A program made the translations under genes and the position numbers. This document shows positions 43,614-52,208 of a stretch of 64,000 bases of DNA, piece after piece. Origin of the DNA: JAJPHW01 sp963799065 (lineage in GTDB: Bacteria > Acidobacteriota > Terriglobia > Terriglobales > Acidobacteriaceae). Position 1 is the stretch's first letter. Each line of letters begins with the position of its first letter. The stretch is from positions 1,116,001-1,180,000 of the forward strand of contig CAWCVJ010000001.1 of assembly GCA_963799065.1 (NCBI GenBank), given 5' to 3'. The notes under the pieces were generated by a model, which searched no databases, had not been told where the DNA came from, and saw only the letters and a list, made by a program, of their open reading frames with translations.

Positions 43614-44159
43614 ATGGCGCGACTCACAGCAATTGATCCGGCAACCGCAACAGGCAAGAGTAAACAACTTCTCGATGGCGTGCAGGCGAAACTGAAGATG
43701 GTTCCGAACTTAATGAAGGTGATGGCGAATTCTCCGGCTGTGCTCGAAAGCTACCTGGCATCGAGCAATGCTCTGGCTGGCGGCGTCCTGGATGCGAAGC
43801 TGCGCGAACTGATTTCTGTCGAAGTAGCGGAGCTTAACAGCTGCCAATATTGCCTGTCCGCACATACTGCGATTGGCAAGATGGTGGGCTTGCATCAATC
43901 TGAAATCGAAGCCGGACGCGATGGCAAGTCGGACTCTCCGAAGACCGCCGCCGCCCTGCAATTCGTGCGCGAACTGGTGACCAAGAAAGGCCGCCTGGGC
44001 AACGCAGAGATCGAAGCCGTGCGCAAGGCTGGCTACAACGACGCGGAGATTGCCGAACTTATCGCCAATACCACGCTCAACATCTTCACCAATTATTTCA
44101 ATAACACGACGGAGGTTGACATCGACTTCCCGAAGGTCGCGCTGCGCTCAGCGGCCTAA
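43614..44159 (+). CDS. Carboxymuconolactone decarboxylase / AhpD-like protein
   Basis: A 181 aa AhpD-like fold protein: CxxC pair Cys77/Cys80 (SCQYCLSAHT) with His84, the active-site arrangement of peroxidase-related alkylhydroperoxidase-D proteins. It probably reduces peroxides or reactive electrophiles rather than performing aromatic degradation. The ATG at 43614 has AAGGA seven bases upstream; an ATG at 43596 is an alternative. First gene right of the operator, followed by the hydrolase operon. Confidence 0.88.
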   Translation: MARLTAIDPATATGKSKQLLDGVQAKLKMVPNLMKVMANSPAVLESYLASSNALAGGVLDAKLRELISVEVAELNSCQYCLSAHTAIGKMVGLHQSEIEAGRDGKSDSPKTAAALQFVRELVTKKGRLGNAEIEAVRKAGYNDAEIAELIANTTLNIFTNYFNNTTEVDIDFPKVALRSAA

Positions 44160-44236
44160 GAAGCAGTCTGCATCGGGACGCGGGTGACCGCATCCTTTGC
44201 CGCACAACATAAAGTATCCATAATGAGGAGAAGGAA

Positions 44237-45103
44237 ATGACAACTTATCACCGCACCAAAATTGACGGATTAGAAATGTTTTACCGCGAGGCCGGCCCGA
44301 AGAACGCGCCGACCATTGTGCTGTTGCACGGATTTCCCTCGTCTTCGCACATGTTCCGCGACCTGATTCCCCAACTGGCGGATCATTTTCACATCATCGC
44401 GCCGGACTATCCCGGCTTCGGCTACAGCGATGCACCCGCCGCCACCGATTTCAACTACTCATTCGAAAACATCACCACCCACGTCGAAAAGCTTTTGTTC
44501 GGCACACTCGGGCTGAAGAAGTTCAGCATCTATGTGCAGGACTACGGCGCGCCCGTCGGCTTCCGGGTCGCCTCGCAAAATCCGGACGCGATCACCGGCA
44601 TCATCGTTCAGAACGGCAATGCCTACGTCGAAGGGATCGGCGCAGCGTTCGATCCGCTCAAGCCTTTCTGGGCGGGACGCAACGCCGAAACCGAAAAGCC
44701 TGTCCGAGGGCTTCTCGCCGCGGAGACCACGATTTTTCAATACACTCACGGCGCTGCGAATCCGGCGGCGATCAGTCCCGATTCCTACACCTTCGATCAG
44801 CACTTTCTGGATCGTCCGGGCAACGATGCCATTCAACTCGACCTGTTTCACAACTACCCCTCCAACGTCGCCCTGTACGACAAGTGGCATCAATACTTCC
44901 GCGACAGGCAGCCCAAGACGCTGATCGTCTGGGGAAAGAACGATCCTTTCTTTACGGTCGAAGGCGCCAAAGCGTTCCTTCGAGATCTACCCAAGGCTGA
45001 GCTGCACTTGCTGAACGCCGGCCACTTCGCTTTAGAAGAAGACAGCCACACCATTGCCGCTCACATCAAGAGCTTCTTCGGGGTGCACGGAGAATCCAGA
45101 TGA
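44237..45103 (+). CDS. Alpha/beta hydrolase with Asp nucleophile (dehalogenase/epoxide hydrolase type)
   Basis: A 288 aa alpha/beta hydrolase. The oxyanion region is LLHGFPSSSHMFRDLI and the nucleophile elbow reads YVQDYGAPVGF, so the nucleophile is Asp rather than Ser. That places it with haloalkane/haloacetate dehalogenases and epoxide hydrolases. The catalytic His is in NAGHFALEED. GAGGAGAAGG precedes the ATG. Its stop overlaps the next gene's start (ATGA), so it heads a coupled three-gene operon. Substrate unknown. Confidence 0.88.
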   Translation: MTTYHRTKIDGLEMFYREAGPKNAPTIVLLHGFPSSSHMFRDLIPQLADHFHIIAPDYPGFGYSDAPAATDFNYSFENITTHVEKLLFGTLGLKKFSIYVQDYGAPVGFRVASQNPDAITGIIVQNGNAYVEGIGAAFDPLKPFWAGRNAETEKPVRGLLAAETTIFQYTHGAANPAAISPDSYTFDQHFLDRPGNDAIQLDLFHNYPSNVALYDKWHQYFRDRQPKTLIVWGKNDPFFTVEGAKAFLRDLPKAELHLLNAGHFALEEDSHTIAAHIKSFFGVHGESR

Positions 45104-45603
45104 GCGGCGGCGCGACTTCAACAAAGAAGTTTTCCATCGGTCAGGCCATTTTGTGGGGTGGCCTGACCGCGGGCGTTCTCGATGCCAGCGATGGAGTGGT
45201 GGCATACTACCTTGCGAACCGCTCCAATCCAATCCAGGTGCTGCAATACATTGCCAGCGGCGTCCTCGGGCCGGACTCATTCAAAGGCGGCCTCGCAACC
45301 GCGGCTCTCGGTGCTCTCTTGCATTTCTTCATCGCCTTTACGGTTGCAACAGTCTATGTGCTTGCCAGCCAGAAGCTCACCCCTCTGGCGGCGAAGCCCG
45401 CAGTCTTCGGGCCGCTCTATGGAGTGGCTGTTTACCTCTTCATGAACTACCTGGTACTGCCCCTTTCGGCAGTGCCTAAGAGTCCGTTCTCGCTCGGCCT
45501 ATTCATCAACGGCGTCGTCGGGCATGCAATCTTTGTCGGCGTTCCGATCGCTTATTTCGCTAGTCGGACTGCGCAACAGACAATAAAAGAAGGGAGTAAA
45601 TAA
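45100..45603 (+). CDS. YagU-like integral membrane protein
   Basis: A 167 aa protein with about four membrane helices (near 15-35, 62-85, 98-120 and 130-150), resembling the YagU (DUF1440) family by eye: ILWGGLTAGVLDASDGVVAYYL and GALLHFFIAFTVATVYVLAS. Function unknown; YagU has been linked to acid tolerance. It overlaps the upstream hydrolase gene by 4 bases and ends one base before the downstream hydrolase gene. Confidence 0.7.
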   Translation: MSGGATSTKKFSIGQAILWGGLTAGVLDASDGVVAYYLANRSNPIQVLQYIASGVLGPDSFKGGLATAALGALLHFFIAFTVATVYVLASQKLTPLAAKPAVFGPLYGVAVYLFMNYLVLPLSAVPKSPFSLGLFINGVVGHAIFVGVPIAYFASRTAQQTIKEGSK

Positions 45604-45604
45604 A

Positions 45605-46294
45605 ATGAACTCGACTATCGTTTTGGTTCACGGAGCGTGGGCCGACGGTTCTGGCTGGCGCAAGGTTATCCCGCTGTTAAGGGATAAATCACACCAGGTA
45701 ATTGCGGCTCAAATTCCGCTGACATCGTTCGCCGAAGATGTCAAGGCGACCCGGCAGGCGATCGCGCGGGCTCCGGGATCGGTGACCCTCGTCGGACACT
45801 CCTACGCCGGTGCGGTGATCGGCGCCGCGGCGTCGGGCCTCGAAGCGGTCAAGTCGCTGGTGTACATTACAGCCTATGGCCCGGAGGAAGGGGAGACCAT
45901 CGCGGAGTTGCGCAGCAAACATCCGGCGCACCCTGACGCTCCACAATTTGTTCCCGACGCCGATGGACTGATTTGGATTCAATACGAAGGCATCGCCGGA
46001 GCGCTGGCTCACGACGTGAACGATGAAGCGGAACTTCGCTTGATTGAGGCCACGCAAAAGCCGATCGCGTTGCAGAGTCTGCTCGAGCCCATGCCCAAGC
46101 CGGCCTGGAAAGAAAGGCCCTCATGGTATCTCGTGTGCGAAGAGGACCGCATGGCAAGCGCCGAAACCCAGCGCTGGATGGCGGCTCGCATGAATGCGAG
46201 AGTCACGACCCTGGCCTCAGGACACATGCCGCTATTGAACCATCCTGCGGATGTGGCGCGGATCATTTTGCGCGCGGCGGAGCAAACGAAATAG
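45605..46294 (+). CDS. Alpha/beta hydrolase (esterase-like)
   Basis: A 229 aa serine alpha/beta hydrolase: oxyanion LVHGAWADGSGWRK, nucleophile elbow LVGHSYAGAVIG (Ser near 63), and the catalytic His in ASGHMPLLNHP. Resembles the EstC/salicylate-esterase-like group of short plant-and-bacterial esterases. Last gene of the coupled operon, one base after the membrane gene. Confidence 0.88.
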   Translation: MNSTIVLVHGAWADGSGWRKVIPLLRDKSHQVIAAQIPLTSFAEDVKATRQAIARAPGSVTLVGHSYAGAVIGAAASGLEAVKSLVYITAYGPEEGETIAELRSKHPAHPDAPQFVPDADGLIWIQYEGIAGALAHDVNDEAELRLIEATQKPIALQSLLEPMPKPAWKERPSWYLVCEEDRMASAETQRWMAARMNARVTTLASGHMPLLNHPADVARIILRAAEQTK

Positions 46295-46352
46295 GGTAAT
46301 CGTTCCCGGAGCGTACATGGCAAATCGAGGAGTCGGAGCGGAGAATACGGCG

Positions 46353-46988
46353 ATGCTAATCGTTTCCGTCAACGTAGGCTTGCCGCGAGAAGTCGAGTGG
46401 AAGCATCGCCGCGTGCTCACCGCGATCTTCAAGGATCCGGTGCAGGGAATCATTCCGCTGCGGTCGCTGAATTTGGATGGCGACCGGCAGGCCGACCTGA
46501 CCGTCCATGGCGGGCCGGATAAGGCGGTGTATGGCTATCCGCTGGAGCACTATGAGTATTGGCGGGCGCAGTTGCCGGAGATGCCTGCCACGCTGGGCGC
46601 GTTTGGCGAGAACCTGACCACCCGCGGCGTGCTCGAAAAAGACCTCAACATCGGCGACCAGGTGCGCATCGGGACGGCGCTCCTGCAAGTCTCGCAGCCG
46701 CGCATGCCTTGCTACAAGCTGCAAGTGCGCTTCGATCGCGACGACATGACCAAGTTATTTGCGGTGAGCCGCCGAAGCGGATTCTATTTCTCCGTGATCG
46801 AAGAAGGCGAAGTGAAGTCCGGCGACGCGATAGAAATCGTAAAGCGGGATGAGCATGGCGTGTCCGTCGCAGACGTGAACGGAATGTATTACGCCAGAAA
46901 GATCGATCGCGACCTAATGGCGCGCGCCCTGCAAGTGCCGGGGCTGACCGCAGAGTCACGCTCGATGCTGCTGAGCCGCGTGGGTTAA
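46353..46988 (+). CDS. MOSC domain protein (YiiM-like)
   Basis: A 211 aa MOSC-domain protein: VHGGPDKAVYGYPLEHYEYW near 50-70, FGENLTTRG, and the conserved Cys in PRMPCYKL that coordinates molybdenum cofactor. YiiM-type proteins reduce N-hydroxylated compounds. The ATG at 46353 has GGAG nine bases upstream; ATG 46317 is a weaker alternative. 58 bases after the esterase gene, so it may be in the same operon. Confidence 0.88.
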   Translation: MLIVSVNVGLPREVEWKHRRVLTAIFKDPVQGIIPLRSLNLDGDRQADLTVHGGPDKAVYGYPLEHYEYWRAQLPEMPATLGAFGENLTTRGVLEKDLNIGDQVRIGTALLQVSQPRMPCYKLQVRFDRDDMTKLFAVSRRSGFYFSVIEEGEVKSGDAIEIVKRDEHGVSVADVNGMYYARKIDRDLMARALQVPGLTAESRSMLLSRVG

Positions 46989-47033
46989 GGGACGAATTGA
47001 TTGCCGCCATTCCGCCATCACTACCGTGGAAGC

Positions 47034-47051
47034 GTGGCGCTTCAGCGCCAC
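47034..47051. repeat. GTGGCGCTTCAGCGCCAC palindrome
   Basis: Perfect 8-bp hairpin in the 119-base gap between the MOSC gene and the convergent TonB-C-like gene, followed by CCCGGGCTTCAGCCGCC, a related palindromic word. The 'CGCTTCAGCG' core is like the CGCTAAAGCG near 40210. It may double as a bidirectional terminator. Confidence 0.5.
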
Positions 47052-47107
47052 GATAAATCCACACAATAGCCCGGGCTTCAGCCGCCGTGGCGAGTAAGCG
47101 CGGAAGC

Positions 47108-48178
47108 TCACCGCTGAGTTGCGCTCGATGCTGTGGAGTTGGATGGAACCGGGTTGAGCTTCTGGGGAGCGATGGGAGTCTGAGGGGTGCAACCAGACGC
47201 GTAAGGATCCAATTTTACAGTCGTCTTGGAGATGAGTTTGTCGACCGCATCCTGATTTCCGCCCGTGAATACGAAGACAAAAGCATAGGAACTGCATGCA
47301 TCAACCAGAACAGCCTCGTAAAGTGGCCCTTTCTTGAAGTCTGCGCGAGAGAACTTCACGCCACTTAGTGTTGCCATGAGACCAGATCCCTCGAGTTCGA
47401 ACCCATCTTGCCTGTTGGTATTCGATACCTTTCGCATGTAAGCTTCGGTGGAGCGTTGATCAGCAGGATAAGTTGCAAGCGACTCCGCATAAAAAGTGGT
47501 GCCCTCTCGGGGGGACTCGCCTTTTTGTTTGGCCCATGCCGCAACGGTAAGGAATTGGGGCTTGGCATCCGTACCGCCTTTCAACTGCGGTTCGAGGAAC
47601 TGAAGCTTCGGCGCTGCCTTGAATTCGAGCCCGAGTGACGGGTTTAAGTAGGTCCTTCCGCTCACAGAGCCATGGTCAATCCCTACTGTGCTTAAACGGG
47701 CAGTCAAGCCCGGTGGTTCGTTGTAGAAAAATTTGAGACGGAGCAGCAAGTATTCACCCGGGAATTCTGGCGGCAACGGCGGGAAAGGGCTCGATTGCGC
47801 GATGCTGCCCCAAGCCGCCCGGTCTAGCGAAACCTCTCCAGAAGGGCCATCTAATTTCATTCCCCCAACTTTGCCATCCTTCATAATCGCGAATTGAATA
47901 ACGACCGTCCCTTTCGTGTTGAGCGGTGGTCGCGCTTTGTCTGGGATGAGGTTGTACCAGTTAGCCTTGATGGACTTAACGATGCCGTCGAGACAGGGGG
48001 CAAAGTCGAAGCCATAGCTATCACTTAGTATTTGGATAGAACTTCCGGCGTGAGAGGTTGGAGACGTGGCTGCGTTTGCCGGGAATTGCGCGGTCGGCTT
48101 GCCTTGTGCCAGCGAACTGCCGACAAGCACCCAAAGGGAGATTGCGACACCTGCGCAGCGCTTCCTGAAAGAAGGCAT
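47108..48178 (-). CDS. Secreted protein with TonB C-terminal-like domain
   Basis: A 356 aa exported protein: signal peptide 1-24 (cut near SLAQ). About residues 55-155 match the TonB/TolA C-terminal fold as read by eye (VKSIKANWYNLIPDKA, GTVVIQFAIMKDGKVG, SLDRAAWGSIAQSSPFPPLPPEF). There is no N-terminal membrane anchor or Pro-rich spanner, so it is not a classical TonB energy transducer. The remaining ~200 residues are unrecognised. Function unknown. Confidence 0.7.
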   Translation of the reverse strand: MPSFRKRCAGVAISLWVLVGSSLAQGKPTAQFPANAATSPTSHAGSSIQILSDSYGFDFAPCLDGIVKSIKANWYNLIPDKARPPLNTKGTVVIQFAIMKDGKVGGMKLDGPSGEVSLDRAAWGSIAQSSPFPPLPPEFPGEYLLLRLKFFYNEPPGLTARLSTVGIDHGSVSGRTYLNPSLGLEFKAAPKLQFLEPQLKGGTDAKPQFLTVAAWAKQKGESPREGTTFYAESLATYPADQRSTEAYMRKVSNTNRQDGFELEGSGLMATLSGVKFSRADFKKGPLYEAVLVDACSSYAFVFVFTGGNQDAVDKLISKTTVKLDPYASGCTPQTPIAPQKLNPVPSNSTASSATQR

Positions 48179-48269
48179 CGGGAAATCCTCTCCGGCATTC
48201 TACGTTAGAACTGGGATCGCTGTGATGCGATCCTTCACTTCTCTTCGTGCAGGCTTTTCCGGTTCCCAC

Positions 48270-48301
48270 TTCTCGCACCGAACGCGAGAAATGGGGCACC
48301 C
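48270..48301 (+). repeat. Dispersed palindromic repeat, TGGGGCACC family
   Basis: Stem TTCTCGC (48270-48276) with GCGAGAA (48284-48290), then ATGGGGCACCC. Same plan as the copies at 52160 and 58991. The next 120 bases include another repeat-like segment (TCGCTTCGCTC and CTTCGCTCAGGATGAC). Confidence 0.65.
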
Positions 48302-48436
48302 GTTTTTTTTTCGTAGGGATGCTTCGACTGCGCGGGAGGGTTCGCTTCGCTCGCCCTCCCGCTTCGCTCAGGATGACAAAGTCCGCGCGCCACTCCTCCG
48401 ATGCGTTAGACTTCCTATCGGTATCGGAGGTGTCTC

Positions 48437-50122
48437 ATGAAGTTTAAGTGTCTGTTGCTGGCGGCGATTATTTGCTCTTCACTCTTTGCGTTCGGTCAGT
48501 CTGCAAACACTGCGGTCGATCCTGAAGGCCATCAGTGGTGGCAGCATGCTGTGTTTTATGAGCTCTATCCGCGGAGCTTTGAGGATTCGAATGGCGATGG
48601 CGTGGGCGATCTGCGCGGGATCACTTCGAAGCTTGATTATCTGAAAGAACTGGGCGTGGACGCGATTTGGATTTCGCCTTGTTTTCCTTCGCCGCAGGTT
48701 GATTTCGGCTACGACGTTTCGGATTACGAAAACATCGATCCCATGTATGGCACGCTGGCCGACTTCGACAACCTGGCGAGCGAGGCCAAGAAGCGCGGCA
48801 TTCGGATCGTGCTCGATTTCGTGGTCAATCATACCTCCGACCAGCATCCCTGGTTTCTGGATTCGAAGTCGTCGCGGACGGCGGCGCATCGCGACTGGTA
48901 CATTTGGCGCGATGGCAAAGGACCGCAGCAGCCGCCGAATAATTGGGTGTCGTTGTTTGGCGGATCAGCCTGGAAGTTTGACGCGACGACGGATCAGTAT
49001 TACTACCACTATTTTTATCCGCAGCAGCCGGATTTGAATTGGCGCAATCCTGCGGTGAAGGATGCGATGTTCGATGTGACGCGCTGGTGGTATAAGCGCG
49101 GCGTATCGGGATTTCGTTTGGACGCGGTCGAGACGCTGTTTGAAGATCCGGCGCTGAAAGATAACCCGGTGACGCAGCCGGGCAAGAATGCATTCGGCGA
49201 CCCGTTCGAGCAGGACAAGTACAACACGAAGCTGCCCGAGGTGCATGATGTGTTGCGCGGGTTGCGCCAGGTGGCCGATCAATATAACGCGGTGCTGATT
49301 GGCGAAGCTTACACCTCGGACATCGCCGAGTTGAATCGCTATTACGGCGCAGGCAACAACGAAGTGCAGCTTCCGATGGACTTTATGTTTGGCATGATCG
49401 ACAAGTTGTCTCCAGCAGAATTTCGCAAGCAGATTGCGGCGGTGAATGCGTCCTCGGGATGGCCGGCGTTTGTGATTGGCAATCATGATCGGGCCCGTTC
49501 GTATGATCGCTATGGCGATGGAATCCACAACGACCAGATTGCGAAGCTTATGGCCGCGCTTTATTTAACGCTGCGTGGAACGCCGATCATGTATTACGGC
49601 GAAGAGATCGGCATGAAGACGACGCCTCCGACGCGGAAAGAGGACGTGAAAGACCCGATTGGAATAAAAGGATGGCCGCAGGAAAAAGGGCGGGACGGCG
49701 AGCGCACTCCGATGCAGTGGGATGAAAGCGCGAACGCCGGATTTTCGACGGGGACGCCGTGGCTGCCGGTTCCGCCGACTTATAAGAAGTACAACGTAAC
49801 GGACGAAGAGAAGGATCCGCAGTCGATTCTGGAGTTCTACGAAGCCGTGCTGAAGTTGCGGCACACGAATCGCGCGCTGCTGGATGGCAGTTATGTGCCG
49901 ATCAACGAGGACAACACGAATGTGCTGTCGTATCTGCGCACATATAAGGATGAGGCGGTCGTGGTGGCTTTGAATATGTCCGGAACGACGCAGAAAGTGA
50001 GCTTCGCGCAGAGCAAGTATTCGTCGGCCTCGAAGTTGATCGCGACGGAGCAGAGTTCGTCCGCTGGCGACTTGGTGACGCTGCCCGCTTTTGGAGTGTT
50101 CATCGGTTCGTTGAGGCAGTAG
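48437..50122 (+). CDS. Secreted GH13 alpha-glucosidase
   Basis: A 561 aa glycoside hydrolase of family 13, oligo-1,6-glucosidase/trehalose-synthase-like subgroup. Signal peptide 1-21, then the (beta/alpha)8 barrel: region I near 126-132 (VLDFVVNHT), nucleophile Asp229 (GFRLDAVE), acid/base Glu290 (LIGEAYT) and transition-state Asp351 (GNHDRAR). The C-terminal all-beta domain is complete. It would split alpha-1,6 or alpha-1,4 oligosaccharides outside the inner membrane. No transporter or regulator is adjacent. Confidence 0.93.
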   Translation: MKFKCLLLAAIICSSLFAFGQSANTAVDPEGHQWWQHAVFYELYPRSFEDSNGDGVGDLRGITSKLDYLKELGVDAIWISPCFPSPQVDFGYDVSDYENIDPMYGTLADFDNLASEAKKRGIRIVLDFVVNHTSDQHPWFLDSKSSRTAAHRDWYIWRDGKGPQQPPNNWVSLFGGSAWKFDATTDQYYYHYFYPQQPDLNWRNPAVKDAMFDVTRWWYKRGVSGFRLDAVETLFEDPALKDNPVTQPGKNAFGDPFEQDKYNTKLPEVHDVLRGLRQVADQYNAVLIGEAYTSDIAELNRYYGAGNNEVQLPMDFMFGMIDKLSPAEFRKQIAAVNASSGWPAFVIGNHDRARSYDRYGDGIHNDQIAKLMAALYLTLRGTPIMYYGEEIGMKTTPPTRKEDVKDPIGIKGWPQEKGRDGERTPMQWDESANAGFSTGTPWLPVPPTYKKYNVTDEEKDPQSILEFYEAVLKLRHTNRALLDGSYVPINEDNTNVLSYLRTYKDEAVVVALNMSGTTQKVSFAQSKYSSASKLIATEQSSSAGDLVTLPAFGVFIGSLRQ

Positions 50123-50183
50123 GTTTGGGAGCACCGCGGCCCGCCCCTTCGCAAAGTGAGCGACGGAGCGAGGCACACGATCG

Positions 50184-50549
50184 TCACCTGCTGGAGAAGA
50201 CGAATTCGTTGCCGTCGGGATCTTGAAATTTCGCCATCGTTCCCCAGATTTCTTTTTTAGGCTCGGCTGCGAGTTTCACGCCTTTGGACTTTAGTTGCTC
50301 AGCGGTGACGAAGACGTCGTCGCACCAGAATGTCATCGGCTGAAAGCCGCCGATACGGTTCTCCTGGCCCGGAGGAGTGAACAGAGCCAACTTCGAATCG
50401 GCGCCCGGGATGAGCAGTTCGATCCAGCGCTGTCCGGGGCCCATGGGTTGATCGGTTGCGACTTTGAAGCCCAGCTTCTCGGTGTAAAACTTCAACGAAA
50501 CATCTTGATTGCGAACTGGAATGCTGACGATCTTGATACCACGAATCAT
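50184..50549 (-). CDS. VOC-superfamily protein (glyoxalase-like)
   Basis: A 121 aa vicinal-oxygen-chelate protein: SIPVRNQDVSLKFYTEKLGFKVATDQ at 8-33, WIELLIPG, and the second half with GVKLAAEPKKEIWGTMAKFQDPDGNEFVF. Glu at the final strand is the expected metal ligand. Enzyme activity (dioxygenase, glyoxalase or resistance protein) cannot be told. Monocistronic. Confidence 0.85.
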   Translation of the reverse strand: MIRGIKIVSIPVRNQDVSLKFYTEKLGFKVATDQPMGPGQRWIELLIPGADSKLALFTPPGQENRIGGFQPMTFWCDDVFVTAEQLKSKGVKLAAEPKKEIWGTMAKFQDPDGNEFVFSSR

Positions 50550-50647
50550 TGGGTGCGGCCCTCCCGCATTGAGATGTTCACAACATATCGTGAGCGGATT
50601 CCCGACGCAATCGGTTAGACGATGCTATATTGTCTATCGGTATAGCG

Positions 50648-50962
50648 ATGCTCAAGCTCGACGACTACATCGCCGATGTGCTGATGCGCGACTTGGTCGG
50701 GCATGATCGCAGACCGGTAAGTTTCTTAGTGTATTTATGGCTCAGCGCGGAGCAGCAGCGCCGAAAGTCGGCGGTCGCAATCAGCTATCAAGATCTGGCT
50801 GAGTCCATTGGCGTGTCGAAGAGCTCGGCACAGGCTGCCGTCGGATGGTTAGTACGGCGGAAATTGCTGGCGGCCACTAAGTCGAGCGCCACTGCGACAC
50901 CGTGCTATGCAGTACAGACTCCGTGGAAGGCTGAGAAGCGCAAGTCCGGTGGAACGCGCTGA
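50648..50962 (+). CDS. Small helix-turn-helix protein
   Basis: A 104 aa protein with a winged helix-turn-helix at about 25-85: VSFLVYLWLSAEQQRR (helix 1), SYQDLAESIGVSKSSAQAAVGWLVRRKLLAAT (recognition helices and wing). The plan resembles ROK/MarR-like or replication-initiator-like HTH domains. Regulatory target unknown; divergent from the VOC gene, which it may control. TATA-rich sequence precedes the ATG and no Shine-Dalgarno is clear. Confidence 0.7.
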   Translation: MLKLDDYIADVLMRDLVGHDRRPVSFLVYLWLSAEQQRRKSAVAISYQDLAESIGVSKSSAQAAVGWLVRRKLLAATKSSATATPCYAVQTPWKAEKRKSGGTR

Positions 50963-51138
50963 GAGGTTGTTGCTAGAATGTGCCTGTCGCGCCATGCGAA
51001 CCTTCCCTCGCGGATTCACTTGACCGCTTCCCTCCTAAAACGCCCGTGTGTCGTTTCCTATTGAGGTTGGCTGAATGGCTCAGTCGATCTTGATCGACAA
51101 AGTCTGATTTACCCAACAACTTTCCTGAGGAGGGTTCT

Positions 51139-52134
51139 ATGCGGCTAAAGGCTGCGTTATTTTTCCCGCTGTGCTTGCTGGTACTGTCTGGATTCGGGTC
51201 CGCGCAAGCGACACGTCACTTCACGTTTCACTATGGGTTCACCGTCAAAGATGTAGCAAGCGGCCAGAAGATAAGGATATGGTTTCCCGCGGCGCATTCT
51301 GACGCCTGGCAGGAAGTGAAAGTGTTGTCTGCGACGGGCGACATGCCGCTGAAGAAGACACGCGAGTCGAAAAACGGAAACGAACTTTATTACGCCGAGA
51401 CGTCCAAAGCCAAGCAGCCGGAGCTGCACTTTGAAGTCGTCTATGACGTAGTCCGGCACGAGCATCTGACCTTAGGATTGCAGACGCCGCATCTGGAGGC
51501 GGTGACCCTGAACCCAAAAGAGCGGAAGGAAGACTTGGCCCCGAATGTGCTGGTTCCGATCACCGGACTTCCGGCGGATCTCGCGGTGAAGGTCACAGAG
51601 GGCAAGAATACCGATCTGGATAAAGCGAGGGCAATCTACGACTACGTATTCACGACCATGCGCTATGACAAGACCGGAACCGGCTGGGGGCGCGGCGATG
51701 TCCTGTATGCCTGTGATGCCAAGAAGGGGAATTGCACCGACTTTCATTCGCTGTTTATGGCGATGGCCCGATCCCAGGAGATTCCGTCGCGCTTCGAGAT
51801 TGGCTTCCCGCTGCCGCCCGACAAGCACGCGGCGGAGATCGCCGGCTATCATTGTTGGGCAGAGTTTTTCGAGCCTGAGCACGGCTGGATTCCGATCGAT
51901 ATTTCAGAGGCATGGAAGCATCAGGAGAAGCGCAACTATTTCTTCGGCGCGCACGATCGGAATCGGGTGCAGTTCACGATCGGTCGGGACCTGGAGTTGA
52001 ATCCGAAACAGGACGGAAAGCCGTTGAACTACTTTGTATACCCGTATGTGGAAGTGAACGGAAAAGAGTATTCGGATGTTTCGACCGCGTTCTCATTCGC
52101 GGATGTGGATGCGGGGAAGACGGCGACGCGCTGA
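51139..52134 (+). CDS. Secreted transglutaminase-like protein
   Basis: A 331 aa exported protein with a transglutaminase-like (papain-fold) domain. Signal peptide 1-24. The catalytic triad is Cys199 (NCTDFHSL), His238 (GYHCWAEF) and Asp254 (PIDISEA). Such proteins act as peptidases or transamidases in the periplasm. The N-terminal ~130 residues (beta-rich) are unrecognised. GAGGAGGG precedes the ATG; a small hairpin with arms GTCGAT/ATCGAC (51083-51098) lies 41 bases before the gene. Confidence 0.88.
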   Translation: MRLKAALFFPLCLLVLSGFGSAQATRHFTFHYGFTVKDVASGQKIRIWFPAAHSDAWQEVKVLSATGDMPLKKTRESKNGNELYYAETSKAKQPELHFEVVYDVVRHEHLTLGLQTPHLEAVTLNPKERKEDLAPNVLVPITGLPADLAVKVTEGKNTDLDKARAIYDYVFTTMRYDKTGTGWGRGDVLYACDAKKGNCTDFHSLFMAMARSQEIPSRFEIGFPLPPDKHAAEIAGYHCWAEFFEPEHGWIPIDISEAWKHQEKRNYFFGAHDRNRVQFTIGRDLELNPKQDGKPLNYFVYPYVEVNGKEYSDVSTAFSFADVDAGKTATR

Positions 52135-52159
52135 GCCTGCGGTGTCGAGATTCCCGCTG

Positions 52160-52197
52160 CCCATCCTTTCGCGAAGTACGCGAAAGAGTGGGGCACC
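52160..52197 (+). repeat. Dispersed palindromic repeat, TGGGGCACC family
   Basis: CCCATCC, then stem TTTCGCG (52167-52173) with CGCGAAA (52179-52185), then GAGTGGGGCACC. Lies in the 74-base gap between convergent genes and could serve as a bidirectional terminator. Confidence 0.7.
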
Positions 52198-52208
52198 GTG
52201 AGCTCGCT

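Noticed and set aside
45032..45280. Apparent repeat-like overlap at the hydrolase/membrane gene junction
   Set aside because: It is a normal ATGA stop-start overlap, not a frameshift or repeat.
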